A model generated the notes under the pieces. The model had not been told where the DNA came from, searched no databases, and worked only from the letters and a program-made list of their open reading frames with translations. Below are positions 32,851 through 44,263 of a stretch of 64,000 nt of DNA, piece after piece. Position numbers and translations under genes: made by a program. Each line of letters opens with the position of its first letter. Position 1 is the stretch's first letter. Source of the stretch: Micrasema longulum (lineage: Eukaryota; Arthropoda; Insecta; Trichoptera; Brachycentridae); assembly GCA_022494885.1 (NCBI GenBank), contig JAGVSM010001328.1:1-64000 (forward strand). The letters are read 5' to 3'.

Positions 32851-33720
32851 AATATTTGATTAATAGGAAAAATAGTTAAACGCTATTTCTTGAGGTGACA
32901 AAGAAATGAATAAAAGGTCAAGGTTCATAACAGTACTAGAAATTCTCGTATTGAATATTAGCTGTTGATTCTTTGTGAGCTTGTAAAGGTGTAATGATGG
33001 ATGAAGTTTTTTTTTTCCAAACATTGAATTTAGTATATTCTCTACACAAACTCCAATTTCTTCTACGTCTCTTAATAAATTCAATTGATTTGTCATTACG
33101 GAGTTCATGTTTTCTAAGATTATTTTTGTCTTCATTTGTAACATGAAACCTTGAATATCAGAAATATTTTTATTTAAAATTATTTCATTAGCTTTAAAGT
33201 TGGATATTGGGTTATTAAATTTTTCAATGGTAGACGCGACATGTGTTTGGTCTATTAATAAATTAATGATGTGTTTGTCATCTTTTATGACTTTCGTTAT
33301 TGCCTCATTATAGTAGTCTGCATCAGCTGCGTCTAATGTTCCAAAGAGTGTCTTGAATGCACTACCTATACCATTTAACCAACCTCTCTTTACTCAGTTT
33401 GAGATAAGGTGTGAAAATTAATTTACTCTTAATTCTATATCAGCTAACAAGTTCTTTGTCGAAGTTAAATATGTTTTACAAATACTATCTAATTGATATG
33501 TTTTTAATTGTGTACAAACAAAATCAGTTTTATGATAAATAATAACTGCTTTATCTAGCTGTGGTTGAATGTTTGATGTATCCTGAAATGTTATCATCTT
33601 CCAATAATCATTATATACTTTCACTTCTCCAATCTTTTCAAAGTATAATCCTATTCCATCAGTTATCGGTATTGTATAATTTTCTGCCTCGGTGTTAGTG
33701 ATTATCACGATCATCAGAAT
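32851..33720 (-). pseudogene. env: Envelope fragment D, broken
   Basis: Minus frames 33714-33418 and 33417-32860 align with the first roughly 290 residues of the intact Env at 22611-24611 (NYTIPITDGIGLYFE; VKRGWLNGIGSAFKTLFGTL). A stop falls just before the cleavage site (about 33395) and further stops and small deletions follow. The C-terminal half, including the transmembrane segment, is gone before the LTR. Confidence 0.8.
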
Positions 33721-33789
33721 GATTTTGCAAATTAAAATATCTTTTAATTTAATTAATATGGTATTTTACAAATTTCTTATTAACCTTAA

Positions 33790-34140
33790 ATGTTACAGTG
33801 GTGAATTTACTTTGACAATTTCAAAAGGTCCTTTAAATGTTGGTGATAATGCTTTCCTGAGTCTTAAATAAGCTTTTAGTAAGACGAGATCTCCTACTTT
33901 ATACTTGGTTTTTTAAGTATGATTATCATACCTTTCTTTAGATTTTTCTATATTTTCTTTAGCTATTTTATGTGTTTGAGAAAATTCATATTTTAGTTGG
34001 TTTAGACAGTCATTATAGGTTGGATTAGAAATATCGTTTCGTAATAAATTTCCAGGTATAACAGGTTTTTTCCCAAAAACTCATTTGTATGGTGTGAATT
34101 TGGTTGTTGAATGTCTATTTCAATTAAATGATGTTTAAGA
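33790..34140 (-). pseudogene. Integrase C-terminal fragment D
   Basis: The minus strand reads KPVIPGNLLRNDISNPTYN, KYKVGDLVLLKAYLRLRKAL and FKGPFEIVKVNSP, the distal integrase with its GPY/F module. Stops interrupt it. It runs into env fragment D in the usual pol-env order. Confidence 0.75.
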
Positions 34141-34189
34141 ATGTTTTTTGTTTTTGATACTTAAAAAAAATACCGGAATTGGCTCAAAC

Positions 34190-34930
34190 TCGTTTTATTT
34201 ACTGTTGAATTAAAGAGCCGTTTTTGAATTATTATTTATGAAAAACAACTGATTTTAAATGTGCATCATCCACTTCTTCACAATCATTTAGTCTGGCACA
34301 AAAATTTTGAATCACTCGTTGAAGCATCACTCTTGGAATAACGTTGATTTCTTCTTTGATTCTTTGCTTTAACACATTTAAGTTGGGTGGTAGCAGGTTG
34401 AATACTTTACCTTTTATGTAGCCCCCATAGGAAAAAATCAGCAAGCGTTAAATCTAGACTCCTCGGCGACTTACTACTCTTCCAGGGAATAAATCGTGAA
34501 GAGCAGCTATCGAGTCATTTGTGACGTGGGAAGTGGCTCCATCTTGCTGAAAAAATGTTGAGCGGTTGTAGCAAATCTGGTTTTGCGTTTCTGAGGTCAG
34601 AAAATGCACGTAAACAATGATCCGTTCTTCCTGAGTCATATATTGCAGTCATTGTTTTGCGTGATTGAGACTGAAAAACTCGGCCCACAGCAAACGTCGT
34701 CCATGTCGACGCTTGAATCTGATTTCTCCAAACGGACTGCATCTACATCGCGAGTTTGTGAATGTGCATGTGTGGAGGATGTGTCCGTGTCTGTATCTTT
34801 GTCCTAGTCTATTGTTTTCCTCTTCGTGGAAAACGATGATGATGTTGCGGCTCGGATGTCCTGACTCTTCGCATTTAGTAGCAAGTTCTCCAATGTCCGA
34901 AAGTCTGCAACCGGGAATGATATGATATGA
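34190..34930 (-). mobile_element. Tc1/mariner-superfamily DDE transposase remnant
   Basis: Minus frames read RLSDIGELATKCEESGHPSR and TFTNSR (34930-34740), then FQQDGATSHVTNDSIAALHD (about 34550), and SPRSLDLTLADFFLWGLHKR (about 34460-34400): blocks around the second and third catalytic Asp. Frameshifts separate them and the first Asp region is altered. It separates gag fragment E from integrase fragment D, so it probably jumped into the same retroelement. Confidence 0.65.
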
Positions 34931-35014
34931 ATGATAATTAAAATTCTTTCCTTTGAAACAGATACATGATAAATACCTTGATGTACCGCAAATATTTAAT
35001 TTTCTATTACTGAG

Positions 35015-35215
35015 ACAATTTAGAGGTGCGATTTAAAAGTGTTTCTTCCGATGCGATTTGAAATGCTTTATTTATTGTTAAAGGCATGCTCGTAGAGATG
35101 TTTAGATAACCTCTGATTGATTATAAAGGGTTTTTATAACTAAGGCATCTGCAGAAGCCTATCTACCTTTGAATTCATCTCGATTTGTAGTTGTTTGACT
35201 AATAGAAGTTTAAAA
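35015..35215 (-). pseudogene. gag fragment E
   Basis: Nucleotide blocks such as gaaatgctttatttattgtt and ggcatctgcagaagc match element B gag (29920-30060), same strand, with stops and indels. Confidence 0.65.
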
Positions 35216-36305
35216 AAAAATTATGCATCTTTCCATTCAGCAGCAAAAAGTTCGAAGTCAGCAAAATACACTTTTTAGAAAAAAATAAGTTTTTTTATGT
35301 AATGTAAGAAAAACACATGGATTAATGTTTTTAAAATACGTTATATCATAAAAATAATAATCAGTATTTAAAATGTCTCTTTCGAGTGTTTTACAATACA
35401 AGTATTTTTCAATGAATTTATTTTTATTTTTCAACATTTTTTCTATTAAATCACAGGCATATATCCATTGTTTTTAGCTATTTCTTTTATTATATTTAAT
35501 TCGCGATAGCAATTGGTTTTTCTAAGGGGATTATTAATTAATCTGTTTAACAAAGAGTGAAATTGTTCTACGATCCCGATAAAATGTATTTTTTCCTCGA
35601 GTTAGGAACTTTTTCTACGACAAATACATCATAAAACCATTAAAATTAACAAATAATAAAGAATTTAAGTAAAGTTGTTTATAAAAAAAGTACTACTAAA
35701 GCTATTGCTTCAAATATTAATAAAAAAATCAGATTATTTGTTCCCCTTTCTTTGCATGTATTATATCGTATATTATGCTGCAGCCTGTATGTGTTTACTG
35801 AAATCAAGAGTCCACGTGTAGTATTTATGTCTACTTTGAAAATTAGACTGGTTGTGTACCAGTACCTGAATGAAAAAACTGTTGAGGAAAGTACTGAAAT
35901 TTCATTTTTGATATATCAGTTTGTTTACTGATCTTATTTCTCTTTACTAGATTTATCAATAGATAAATAATATTATTCAAAAACAATAATTATTATCAAT
36001 TTTGTCACCTAGTATTTCTGTGATTTCATTTTTTCTCATGAACTAAAACAGCATTCAGTCAAAACTGCTTTACCATATTTTTAATTCTAAAAAATAAATT
36101 GTCAACCATCAAATGGGTAAATAAATATTTTTTCATTCTCCCAAGATAAGGGTTAAAAAAAACAAAAATATTTCTTTAGAACAAATTGTGACTGAAAATA
36201 TTCTAGATATACACATTGTAATACTGTTTCATTGTCCATAAAAAAAAACTGGTTAAGAAAGTACTTTTTATATAACTTAGATTATTATCATGTAAAGAAC
36301 ATCCT
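35216..36305. other. AT-rich intergenic DNA, no supported feature
   Basis: No ORF, RNA gene or recognised repeat. Confidence 0.4.
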
Positions 36306-36310
36306 TTGAA

Positions 36311-36882
36311 TCATTTTGCAGTTCATCAATAAGCCATTTTGCCGTTGACCAATGAGTCATTTTTCCATTTATCAATTTTAGTTATATTGCAGTTGATCAA
36401 TAAGAATCATTTCGGAGTTGATTCGGAGTCATTTTGCCGTTGATCAATATGAGTTATATTGCAGTTGATTAATAAGAAACATTTTGCAGTTGATCAATGT
36501 GTCATTTTGCCGTTGATCAATATGAGTTATATTGCAGTTGATTAATAAGAAACATTTTGCAGTTGATCAATGTGTCATTTTGCCGTTGATCAATATGAGT
36601 TATATTGCAGTTGATTAATAAGAAACATTTTGCAGTTGATCAATGTGTCATTTTGCCGTTGATCAATATGAGTTATATTGCAGTTGATTAATAAGAAACA
36701 TTTTGCAGTTGATCAATGTGTCATTTTGCCGTTGAGTTATATTGCAGTTGATAATAAGAATAATTTTGCAGTTGATCGATAAGTCATTTTGCAGTTGATC
36801 GATAAGTCATTTTGCAGTTGATCAATAAGAGTCATTTTGCAGTTGATCAATAAAAGTAATTTTGCCGTTAATCCATAGGTCA
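36311..36882 (+). repeat. Tandem array of about 24-bp units with a 73-bp higher-order period
   Basis: The monomer is close to cattttgcagttgatcaataa. Between 36437 and 36729 four copies of a 73-bp trimer are essentially identical (starts 36437, 36510, 36583, 36656). The flanks hold more diverged single monomers. TGATCA recurs in most units. Confidence 0.9.
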
Positions 36883-37234
36883 TTATATGGTCACCTATGC
36901 AGTTTTTTAACAATTTATCTTAATAGAATCTATGTTTTTACTATTATATAATAAAAGTAAGCAAAGTGTAATAAAATATATCAATTCAATGATTTTTTTA
37001 AAAGTAAAAACTTGTTTTTTTAAGGTGAAAACATAGAATCCAAAAAAGCTCTTTTGAATCATTTTGCAATTGTTCAATTTCTGTTATACTACCATATTGA
37101 TGTATGTAACATTATATTTGATGTGTTTTTTTAAGAGAAAAATAAAAATATTTGTTATTATAAATTGTTTTATTTCTTTTACAATTAAATTATGCAAAAC
37201 CTTGCGGAATATATTCATTTTAGTATACAATTTT

Positions 37235-37330
37235 TCTTAGCGGTCCTGAAGGAAACTGTTTTCTTGCATGGAAATTCCAGGTTCAATTCCTGGTGAGACA
37301 AGTATCTAAAACAGCAATATGTTTTAAATG
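37235..37330 (+). repeat. tRNA-like SINE head
   Basis: agcggtcctgaaggaaact … ccaggttcaattcctgg: box-B match and a short T-arm-like stem (ccagg/cctgg). The body that follows (aaaacagcaatatgtttta) resembles family 1 (ttaaactgcaatatttcac at 5360). Confidence 0.45.
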
Positions 37331-37537
37331 GTGAGGTGGAAAATTGTGTTTTTCCAATTCAAAATATTACACCAACGAAGAAGTGAAAACTGGCCAAGTC
37401 AGAATTCTTGTTTGTCGGCAAATCAAGATTGAAGCTTTTAAATGGTTTTGCTATTTAGTACACTTTTGATTTTAAGTTTCTTTTGCTTAATTTTTTTTAA
37501 ATTTTGTTTTAAAGGAATAACCCGTAAGCCTCTATAC

Positions 37538-37745
37538 AAGATGTTCTTAAAACCCTGTCACATCCAAAACCACGATGATCAGGATGAGCAAGAAGACATA
37601 TTGGCACATTCAAATAATTTTTTAGAACAAATAAAATTATAAAAAATAAAATATAAATAAAAAAAAATGGTTTCTGCAAGGGAGAAACGAGGAGAGGGGA
37701 GTCTGATACGCTGCTGAACCCGCGCGTTGCGCCCCCCTCGCCCGA
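37538..37745 (+). mobile_element. Foldback MITE, one-arm copy
   Basis: gatgttcttaaaaccctgtc through agggagaaacgaggaga matches the left arm of the element at 42013-42385. The right arm is missing past the GC-rich centre. Confidence 0.6.
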
Positions 37746-37920
37746 TTCAGAATCCGAGCACTGAGGAACTCGACTTATCAACACATGTAGTTTAGCACAA
37801 TTTCTTTACTATGGTCGAAGAACATTTACATTTACCCACACTATTCAATTAAAACATTAACAATTTGAATTTTAGCCAAGAAATTTATGGCAGTTCTGTG
37901 TCCCGCGAATTACATGTATG

Positions 37921-38318
37921 ATTTTTAAACATCTTACTCTCCTCCGAACAATAGTTTTCGACAATATTCTGAGTTTGTCCAAATTTTTGTAGACAAGGAC
38001 TGGATTCAACTCCCTGAAGAATATTTAAGACAAAGTAATATAGAAGTCTAGGCATCTACAGGGCTTATAACCTGTCAATGGCAGATGAATCTCACCCGCA
38101 TAAATAAAGGTTTCAGCTCTTTAACTTCACAAACATCAACAGATGAAAGAATTGAAGGAGTATAGATGTTCAAATATAGGCAGAATGGTGAATGTTACAC
38201 AGTGTGTAAAGTGGCCACTTAAACCAGCCATTGACAGGTCATAAGCCCTGTGGATGCCAAGACTTCTATATTACTTTGTCTTAAATGTTCTTCATCTCGG
38301 TTGTAATATGTTAATAAA
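37921..38318 (-). repeat. Dispersed repeat R1, long copy
   Basis: About 400 bp, near-complete reverse complement of 45743-46140: tcttactctcctccgaacaa, gactggattcaactccctga, ataaaggtttcagctcttta. Confidence 0.75.
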
Positions 38319-40540
38319 ACTATTGTTTTTTCAATATTCAATTTTTATTTGTTTATATACTTGTACAATTTATTTCAGAAAGAGTACATACATAACATTA
38401 TGTCTAGACCTTAACTTTATTTTAAAACTAAAATATTATGTACAGGAACAAAACTTAATAAATACGATGACTTAAAAATCTTTCTCACTATTAAAATTTC
38501 ATGTAAATAAAATATACCTAGCTTTTAACTATTATATTGTGGAGTAAGCAAAGTGTAATAAAATATATCTATCGAATGGCGGCCCAGATAAAAAGGGTAA
38601 ATTTTACAAGCCTATTTACTGCGATGAACAATTTAATTTCCCCGTTGAGGTGGAGGCAAAGTTACACCTACAAAATTAAAAATTTAAAAAATAATAATTT
38701 GAATAAAAATGTGACGGTAATATAATTTTCTTGTAGAATTTCAAAAACAGGAATGATTGAAAAATATTTTATTTGAACCCGAATTGAATGAATCAGAATT
38801 ATTTGACATCTCAAACCCAAGTTCAATTGCTTATCAATTTTTCCCGAAACATTAATTAAAATGTATGGGAAAAATAGTAAAATCTGTAAAAAAATTAATA
38901 CATTTCAAATACAAAGCCAATCAATCATAAACCCTCGTTTGACCTTAGTATAAAAAATCAGCAAATTTTATGAAACTTCAAAGTAAACTAATGTTTATAA
39001 GTAAACACTAAAGTGGGAAATTTAAAAATCTAAATATATTGAAAACACACAATGCCGGCAAAACAACACAATAAAATGGCTTTGTTAAATAGTACAGTAA
39101 TCAATATTTTTATAAGCATACTAGTGATCCTCATTTAGGGCATTGGAATTAAAGATGGCAACCTTTAAAAACATTTTTTTCACAGAGAACATTTTACGTA
39201 AATTAGGAGTTGAAAATTTAGGCTATTTCCGACAGCTACGAGATAAAAAATTCTCATTCTCAAAGGCCTCACATAACCAACAGGTTAGTGCATTAAATAA
39301 TAAGATGACTTAATCAGTAAAAAAAAAATGGTCAACGCATCTCAATAGAAGACCTTAACAGTTTTCAAACTTTTCGACTTTGTAGTTTTATACTACTGTC
39401 CCTGATCTTATCGGCGTCAAATCCCCAAGCAGTAATAAACCTCGGCATAAGCAAATGAAAGCAAAAACTGGTAGAAATCATAATAAAAATGAACCTTTTG
39501 AATACATGTCACCATTGTGGACAAGGACTAGGGCCTGGATTGAATAGAATAGAATAATTATGTCAAAGATTGTTTTACTATCATGAATTATGTAAAACTA
39601 CTACAGAACATATATTGTTTTTAAAACAAATGTTAAATGAAATAAATCGATTTGTCAAACTGAATTTTTTTTCTTTAGAGGTTGCTTTCTTTGCCTTCAA
39701 TCAGTTCTAAAAGAATATTGCGTGGCGTCAAAACATTAAAAGGAAAGCATTGTTTTAATGAGCCATTGTTTTCGTTAATATTAGCCAGGCGCTCAACGGA
39801 ATCAGCTCCGCGGAGTGTAAACTTTTTGCATTTCGGTAGTTTTAAAACGAGTTCAAATTTGTAATGTGATTAGGTTATATCTTTACTAACAAAAAAATAA
39901 ATTTATCAATATAGATTAATAAAGAATATTTTCAGACAGTTGCATTATTGCCAATCCAATTTTTAAAATCATAACCCATAAAACTGTATTTTTACAATTA
40001 AAAAAATGGTTGCTTTTTAAAAAAAGTCTTGCATGTCAAATGCATGTATTGATTACACTTTTTTCTGATTGAGAAGTGCTAAAAAATAGGTTACGTGCAT
40101 TCATTTTATTGATTGATGGCAGAGTAAAGCTAAACACCAATATTTTTTTTAACTTACCAAACAAGCACAACAAATTATAAATTCAAGTGCAACAATATGC
40201 CGATGTGTCAAAAGTAATAAATATATTTTTGGATATTAAAAATCAAACATTTAGCCTACTGAAACTATTTTTCAATAACTGGACATTTAGTATATTTATG
40301 AGAAATCCTTAAATTGATTAACCATGGTGTTCTTCAGATCTTTTTTATACCCTCTAATTTGTATAAGACTGCGAAGCAATTCAGTTGAAAGATGGCAAAA
40401 TACCATATCGTCATAATCGTAGAACAACGACGGATGTGTGAAAAATACGACATGGACTTTTTTAAATATTTGATCTTGAAAAAGGTTTTATAATTATTTT
40501 TTTATGTAATGAAGGAGAAATTAAATATATACAAATTATT
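38319..40540. other. AT-rich intergenic DNA, no supported gene
   Basis: Short frames only. A 60-codon frame at 39682-39864 has no recognised domain. Nothing else identified. Confidence 0.4.
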
Positions 40541-41320
40541 CAAAATAAGACAATGAGGATTATAGACAAAAGAAATATCTATTCTAATGTAGAAAGAATG
40601 CACAAAGAAATTGGCTTACTCACAGTAAAGCAGCAAACGAAATATAATGTAGCAATTTTTATGCATAAAATAATTAAGGGGATGAATAAAATAAAAACAA
40701 TAATAAAATTTAACAAACAATGTCATACATATCGGGGGCTTAGGGTCATAGGGGGGAAACTACAAAAAATGCTGTTTTGTGTTAAGTACTAATCTGATAT
40801 CCAAACAAAATATCCTGTTAGTGACAAAAAGGTGAAACTCATCCGATAAGTAGTTACCTAGATAAATTTGTGTGAAACTACAAATGAAGCGTTTTGTTTA
40901 AAGTCAGAAGAATAAAACACCTTTTACATAATTTTGTTAATTTACTAATGTAAGCGCAAGTTAGGGTCATATAGACGAAAGCGTAGTTTCATATTTTTGT
41001 CTCTAAAACATTTTATGCTCTATTAACTGTATTTTTTATTTTCTTTATTTGTTACCCTTAAAAGACAGTATTATTTTTTGAAAACTGTTTTATCATTTAT
41101 CTCAAAACTCTGTTTTTGTAGTTTCGCCCTTATGACCCTTAACCCCCGATATGAAACAAGGGATAAAAAAAGATAAGATTACCAATGAGGAGAAAAACAG
41201 AATCTCAAAACTCATTGTACAAGGGATTGAAGCTGTACAATTTGTTACCCGAAGAAATAAAGAAGATAAAAAAGATTGAAATAATATTATTAAAAGTTTA
41301 TATTAGTTCTTAAGATGTTA
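40541..41320 (+). mobile_element. LINE RT C-terminal scrap, interrupted by a MITE
   Basis: 40553-40732 reads IDKRNIYSNVERMHKEIGLL and VKQQTKYNVAIFMHKIIKG, ending CHTY. After the MITE (40733-41148) the frame continues ETRDKK and then YKGLKLYNLLPEEIKKIKK with one frameshift. These are standard distal blocks of jockey-like LINEs. Confidence 0.65.
40733..41148 (-). mobile_element. 416-bp MITE, copy 2
   Basis: Same termini and length as 18935-19350, opposite orientation, with only scattered differences. Flanked by ATAT on both sides; removing one ATAT restores the LINE reading frame, supporting a 4-bp target duplication. Confidence 0.9.
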
Positions 41321-41755
41321 TGAACTAACTTAATTAAGCATAAATAAATAAAAATGATTTATTTTCCAAGTTTGAATAAAATGAAATGTATATAACTAAC
41401 ATAAGTATCAAAGGAAATACTTTAGTAGTAATAGACTTGTGATATGCTTGTGTCAAAAAAAATGTTTGAATAGCTCTCATGTCCAGTTGAAGAAAATCAC
41501 ACATTCTACAATCATGATGATATGTCATTTTTTATAAATTTTGAAGATGAGAAATTGTATAGTTTGATGGGTTCAGAAAAAGTGGAATTTTAGTTTACTA
41601 GCCTAATTTTAATGTCAGTAGAAGTATTGAACATTTGTTTACCCAGGATTTTTTTTCACCATGGCGTGTTTACAAAAAAATGTTGAAAAATTGCTGAAGA
41701 AAGCTAGTCACTCAATATGCCCAGATATCATATTTAGCCATCTTTCAAACATAAT
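41321..41755. other. Intergenic DNA, no supported feature
   Basis: No gene or repeat recognised. Confidence 0.4.
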
Positions 41756-41764
41756 TTAATTGAG

Positions 41765-41945
41765 GACACGGGTGGTAGAACATACTAACGTCGTTTATCT
41801 GGCCAATGCCCTATGCACCGCTGGGTGTGGAAGGGGAAACGATGATGAATAATTCATGTCAACCGTGTCAGGAATCGAACGCAAGACCTCTTGCATGGCA
41901 GGGCAAACACGCTGGCCATTACACCACAAGGTGGACAAATCTAAT
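41765..41945 (-). repeat. tRNA-derived SINE family 1 copy
   Basis: Minus strand: A box TGGTGTAATGG, an anticodon-like arm ttgc/gcaa, and B box GTTCGATTCC. The body (atgccctatgcaccgctgg) matches the SINE at 5283. The tRNA part resembles tRNA-Gly, but Val and Asp are not excluded. Confidence 0.65.
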
Positions 41946-42012
41946 ACAGTACAGATAAATAAATACAAGATCCTAAATGGTCATTATGATTGCCTCCTGC
42001 ATGGGATATATA

Positions 42013-42385
42013 CAGAGTGTTCTTTAAACCCTGTCACATCCGAAACCACGATGATCAGTATGAGCAAGAAGACATATTGGAACATTAAAATAAATTTTTA
42101 GAATGAATAAAATTTAAAAAATATATATATAAAAAAAACAAATGGTTGCTAACTTCTGCAGGGGAGAAACGAGGAGGGGGTAGGGAGGAGTCTGAGACAC
42201 CGTTACCACGCGGCCGCGCCCCCCTCGCTTCTCCCCTGCAGAAGAAAGCAACCATTTGTTTTTTTTTAAATTTTATTTTTACAAATTTTCTTCGTTCTAA
42301 ATATTATTTTAAATATGCCAATATGTCTTCTTGCCCATACTGATCATCGTGGTTTCGGATGTGACAGGGTTTAAAGAACACCCTG
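42013..42385. mobile_element. Foldback MITE, nearly complete palindrome
   Basis: The left arm, starting cagagtgttctttaaaccct, and the right arm, ending agggtttaaagaacaccctg, are inverted copies of about 165-175 bp around a short GC-rich centre (about 42185-42225). Flanked by TA on both sides. No ORF of its own. Confidence 0.8.
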
Positions 42386-42389
42386 TATT

Positions 42390-44258
42390 AATACAATCCA
42401 TACACCTGTTTGTAGGGTCATCGCTGGAAGCTCTATCGTCCCCAATTGCCTCAACCCCGAGAGTATTTTCTCTCCGGCAGAGTGGTTTTAAACTTAAATT
42501 TTGGAAGCCAAAATAAAGTAAATAAAATTAAGGAAAGTACAATAAAGTAAATGTATACTAGATATTCGCACACCAGCAATGGCTGCTTGCCTATAATCCA
42601 ATAATAATCATAAAAATAGAAAAAATACATGGTTTTACAATCGGAGAGGTTAACGGAAGGTCAGAACACAGAACACTGAATTTTGACGACTTCTCACTTG
42701 CTTATTATTTAACATTTGGCTAAAGAATTTGCCACCAATTAATTTCATTTGTACTTCACACATTCGGTCGTGTTAGATCATTTTGAGGGGTTAATATTGA
42801 ATTAATGTTATTTACAAAGTTTTTACTAAATTGAAAATGTATTGATCGTTAAGTTCAACAGTTAAGAAAATTTATTATTACTTTAGAGATAATGAAAAAG
42901 AAATACATGGTTACCAAGAATTTCGTTAATTTGTTATACATGAGCAAAATGTCTGAAATGCTCTTGTAATGTCCCAGAAGCCGACATCTTAATTCTTTAC
43001 TGGTTTTCTGACTTTAGAACTTCTTCGGCGGGATTTCGCAATGAGTGCTACAGAGAAAAATGGATACAAAAAATGTTTTCAAGCATTAAATTGTACGGCG
43101 AGGTTCCTTGAAAATTTATGGGAAAAAAAAGATTTTAGTAAAAATTAACTACTTTGAATGACGTCTTTAGTTCTTTAAATATACCAATGATAGAGTGCTG
43201 TGATAGATTTCTAGCCTACGGAAAGCCAATTCACCAATCAGCAGAGCTCATTGAAGAGAACTTGTGACGGCACAGGGGGAGTAATTTCAAAATTACAAAA
43301 CTTTAAAAAATCATAGCGCTGATAATACCACACAATATTCTTTAATTTGGCTTACTTTAATAGTCTATTAACAAATATTTTGTTTTAAAAAAAAAACACT
43401 GAATTTTCTCATTATCTGAGCAAGAAAATTTTACATATGAAGAGGGTACATGGCTAAAATGGGCCCATTAATTTTTTCAATTTTCGAAATAAAGATGCCA
43501 TTTTTTTTCTCTTGAATGAGTTCTGTAGAATAGAATATTCAAAACTAACAAAATCTGACTCCTTGTCTAACATATTGTATGAAATAAATATGGGGCCAAG
43601 GCACGGAAAAACATTTTAAAAAAAAAACATGAAAATTTTTATTAGTTTTATCTGCGGTTGTATGTAAAAATATATTTTACATTAATTGAGAACGTATTTT
43701 ATTAAATATATGAACTACGAATTTTGTTCATGAGTCTATTTTTGGGATGCACGCTACATATGTACAACTGCATACTTAACGAAAATTTCGTTGTTTGAAA
43801 ATTATGATGTTTGTTACATTTTTTTACTGTCTCAACTAGAAAAAAAACTACAATGTATTTACTATGAAGCAGTCAATCAGCGAAAGAAAATGTACTTTTT
43901 TGAGTGTTAATTTTGTGGATAAGGCTATTTACACGGATGCTCGAATCTATGTAATATGGTAATTTATAATTTTGTATTGAAAAAAGTGAAGCCTTACAAG
44001 AAATAACTCAAAATTCTGAACAATAATCATGTTTATAGGTTTTCCAACAGACAGAGAATCTCTTTGATAAGGGAGTAAAATCTAGCCATTTAAAGCTCTT
44101 ACGACGCGTTATCAGCGAGTTGAAACAATCGTTATACATATATCGCAGATGATGGACGCAACCAGACTGTAAGGAACGTCGGCAAGGAGTGCTTAAAACA
44201 GATGGCTGAACAACCCAGTATTTGAAAGGCCGTAAACATCTAAGTAGTTTATTTGCCG
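42390..44258. other. Intergenic DNA, no supported feature
   Basis: No ORF with recognisable content, no RNA gene, no clear repeat. Confidence 0.4.
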
Positions 44259-44263
44259 GTATA

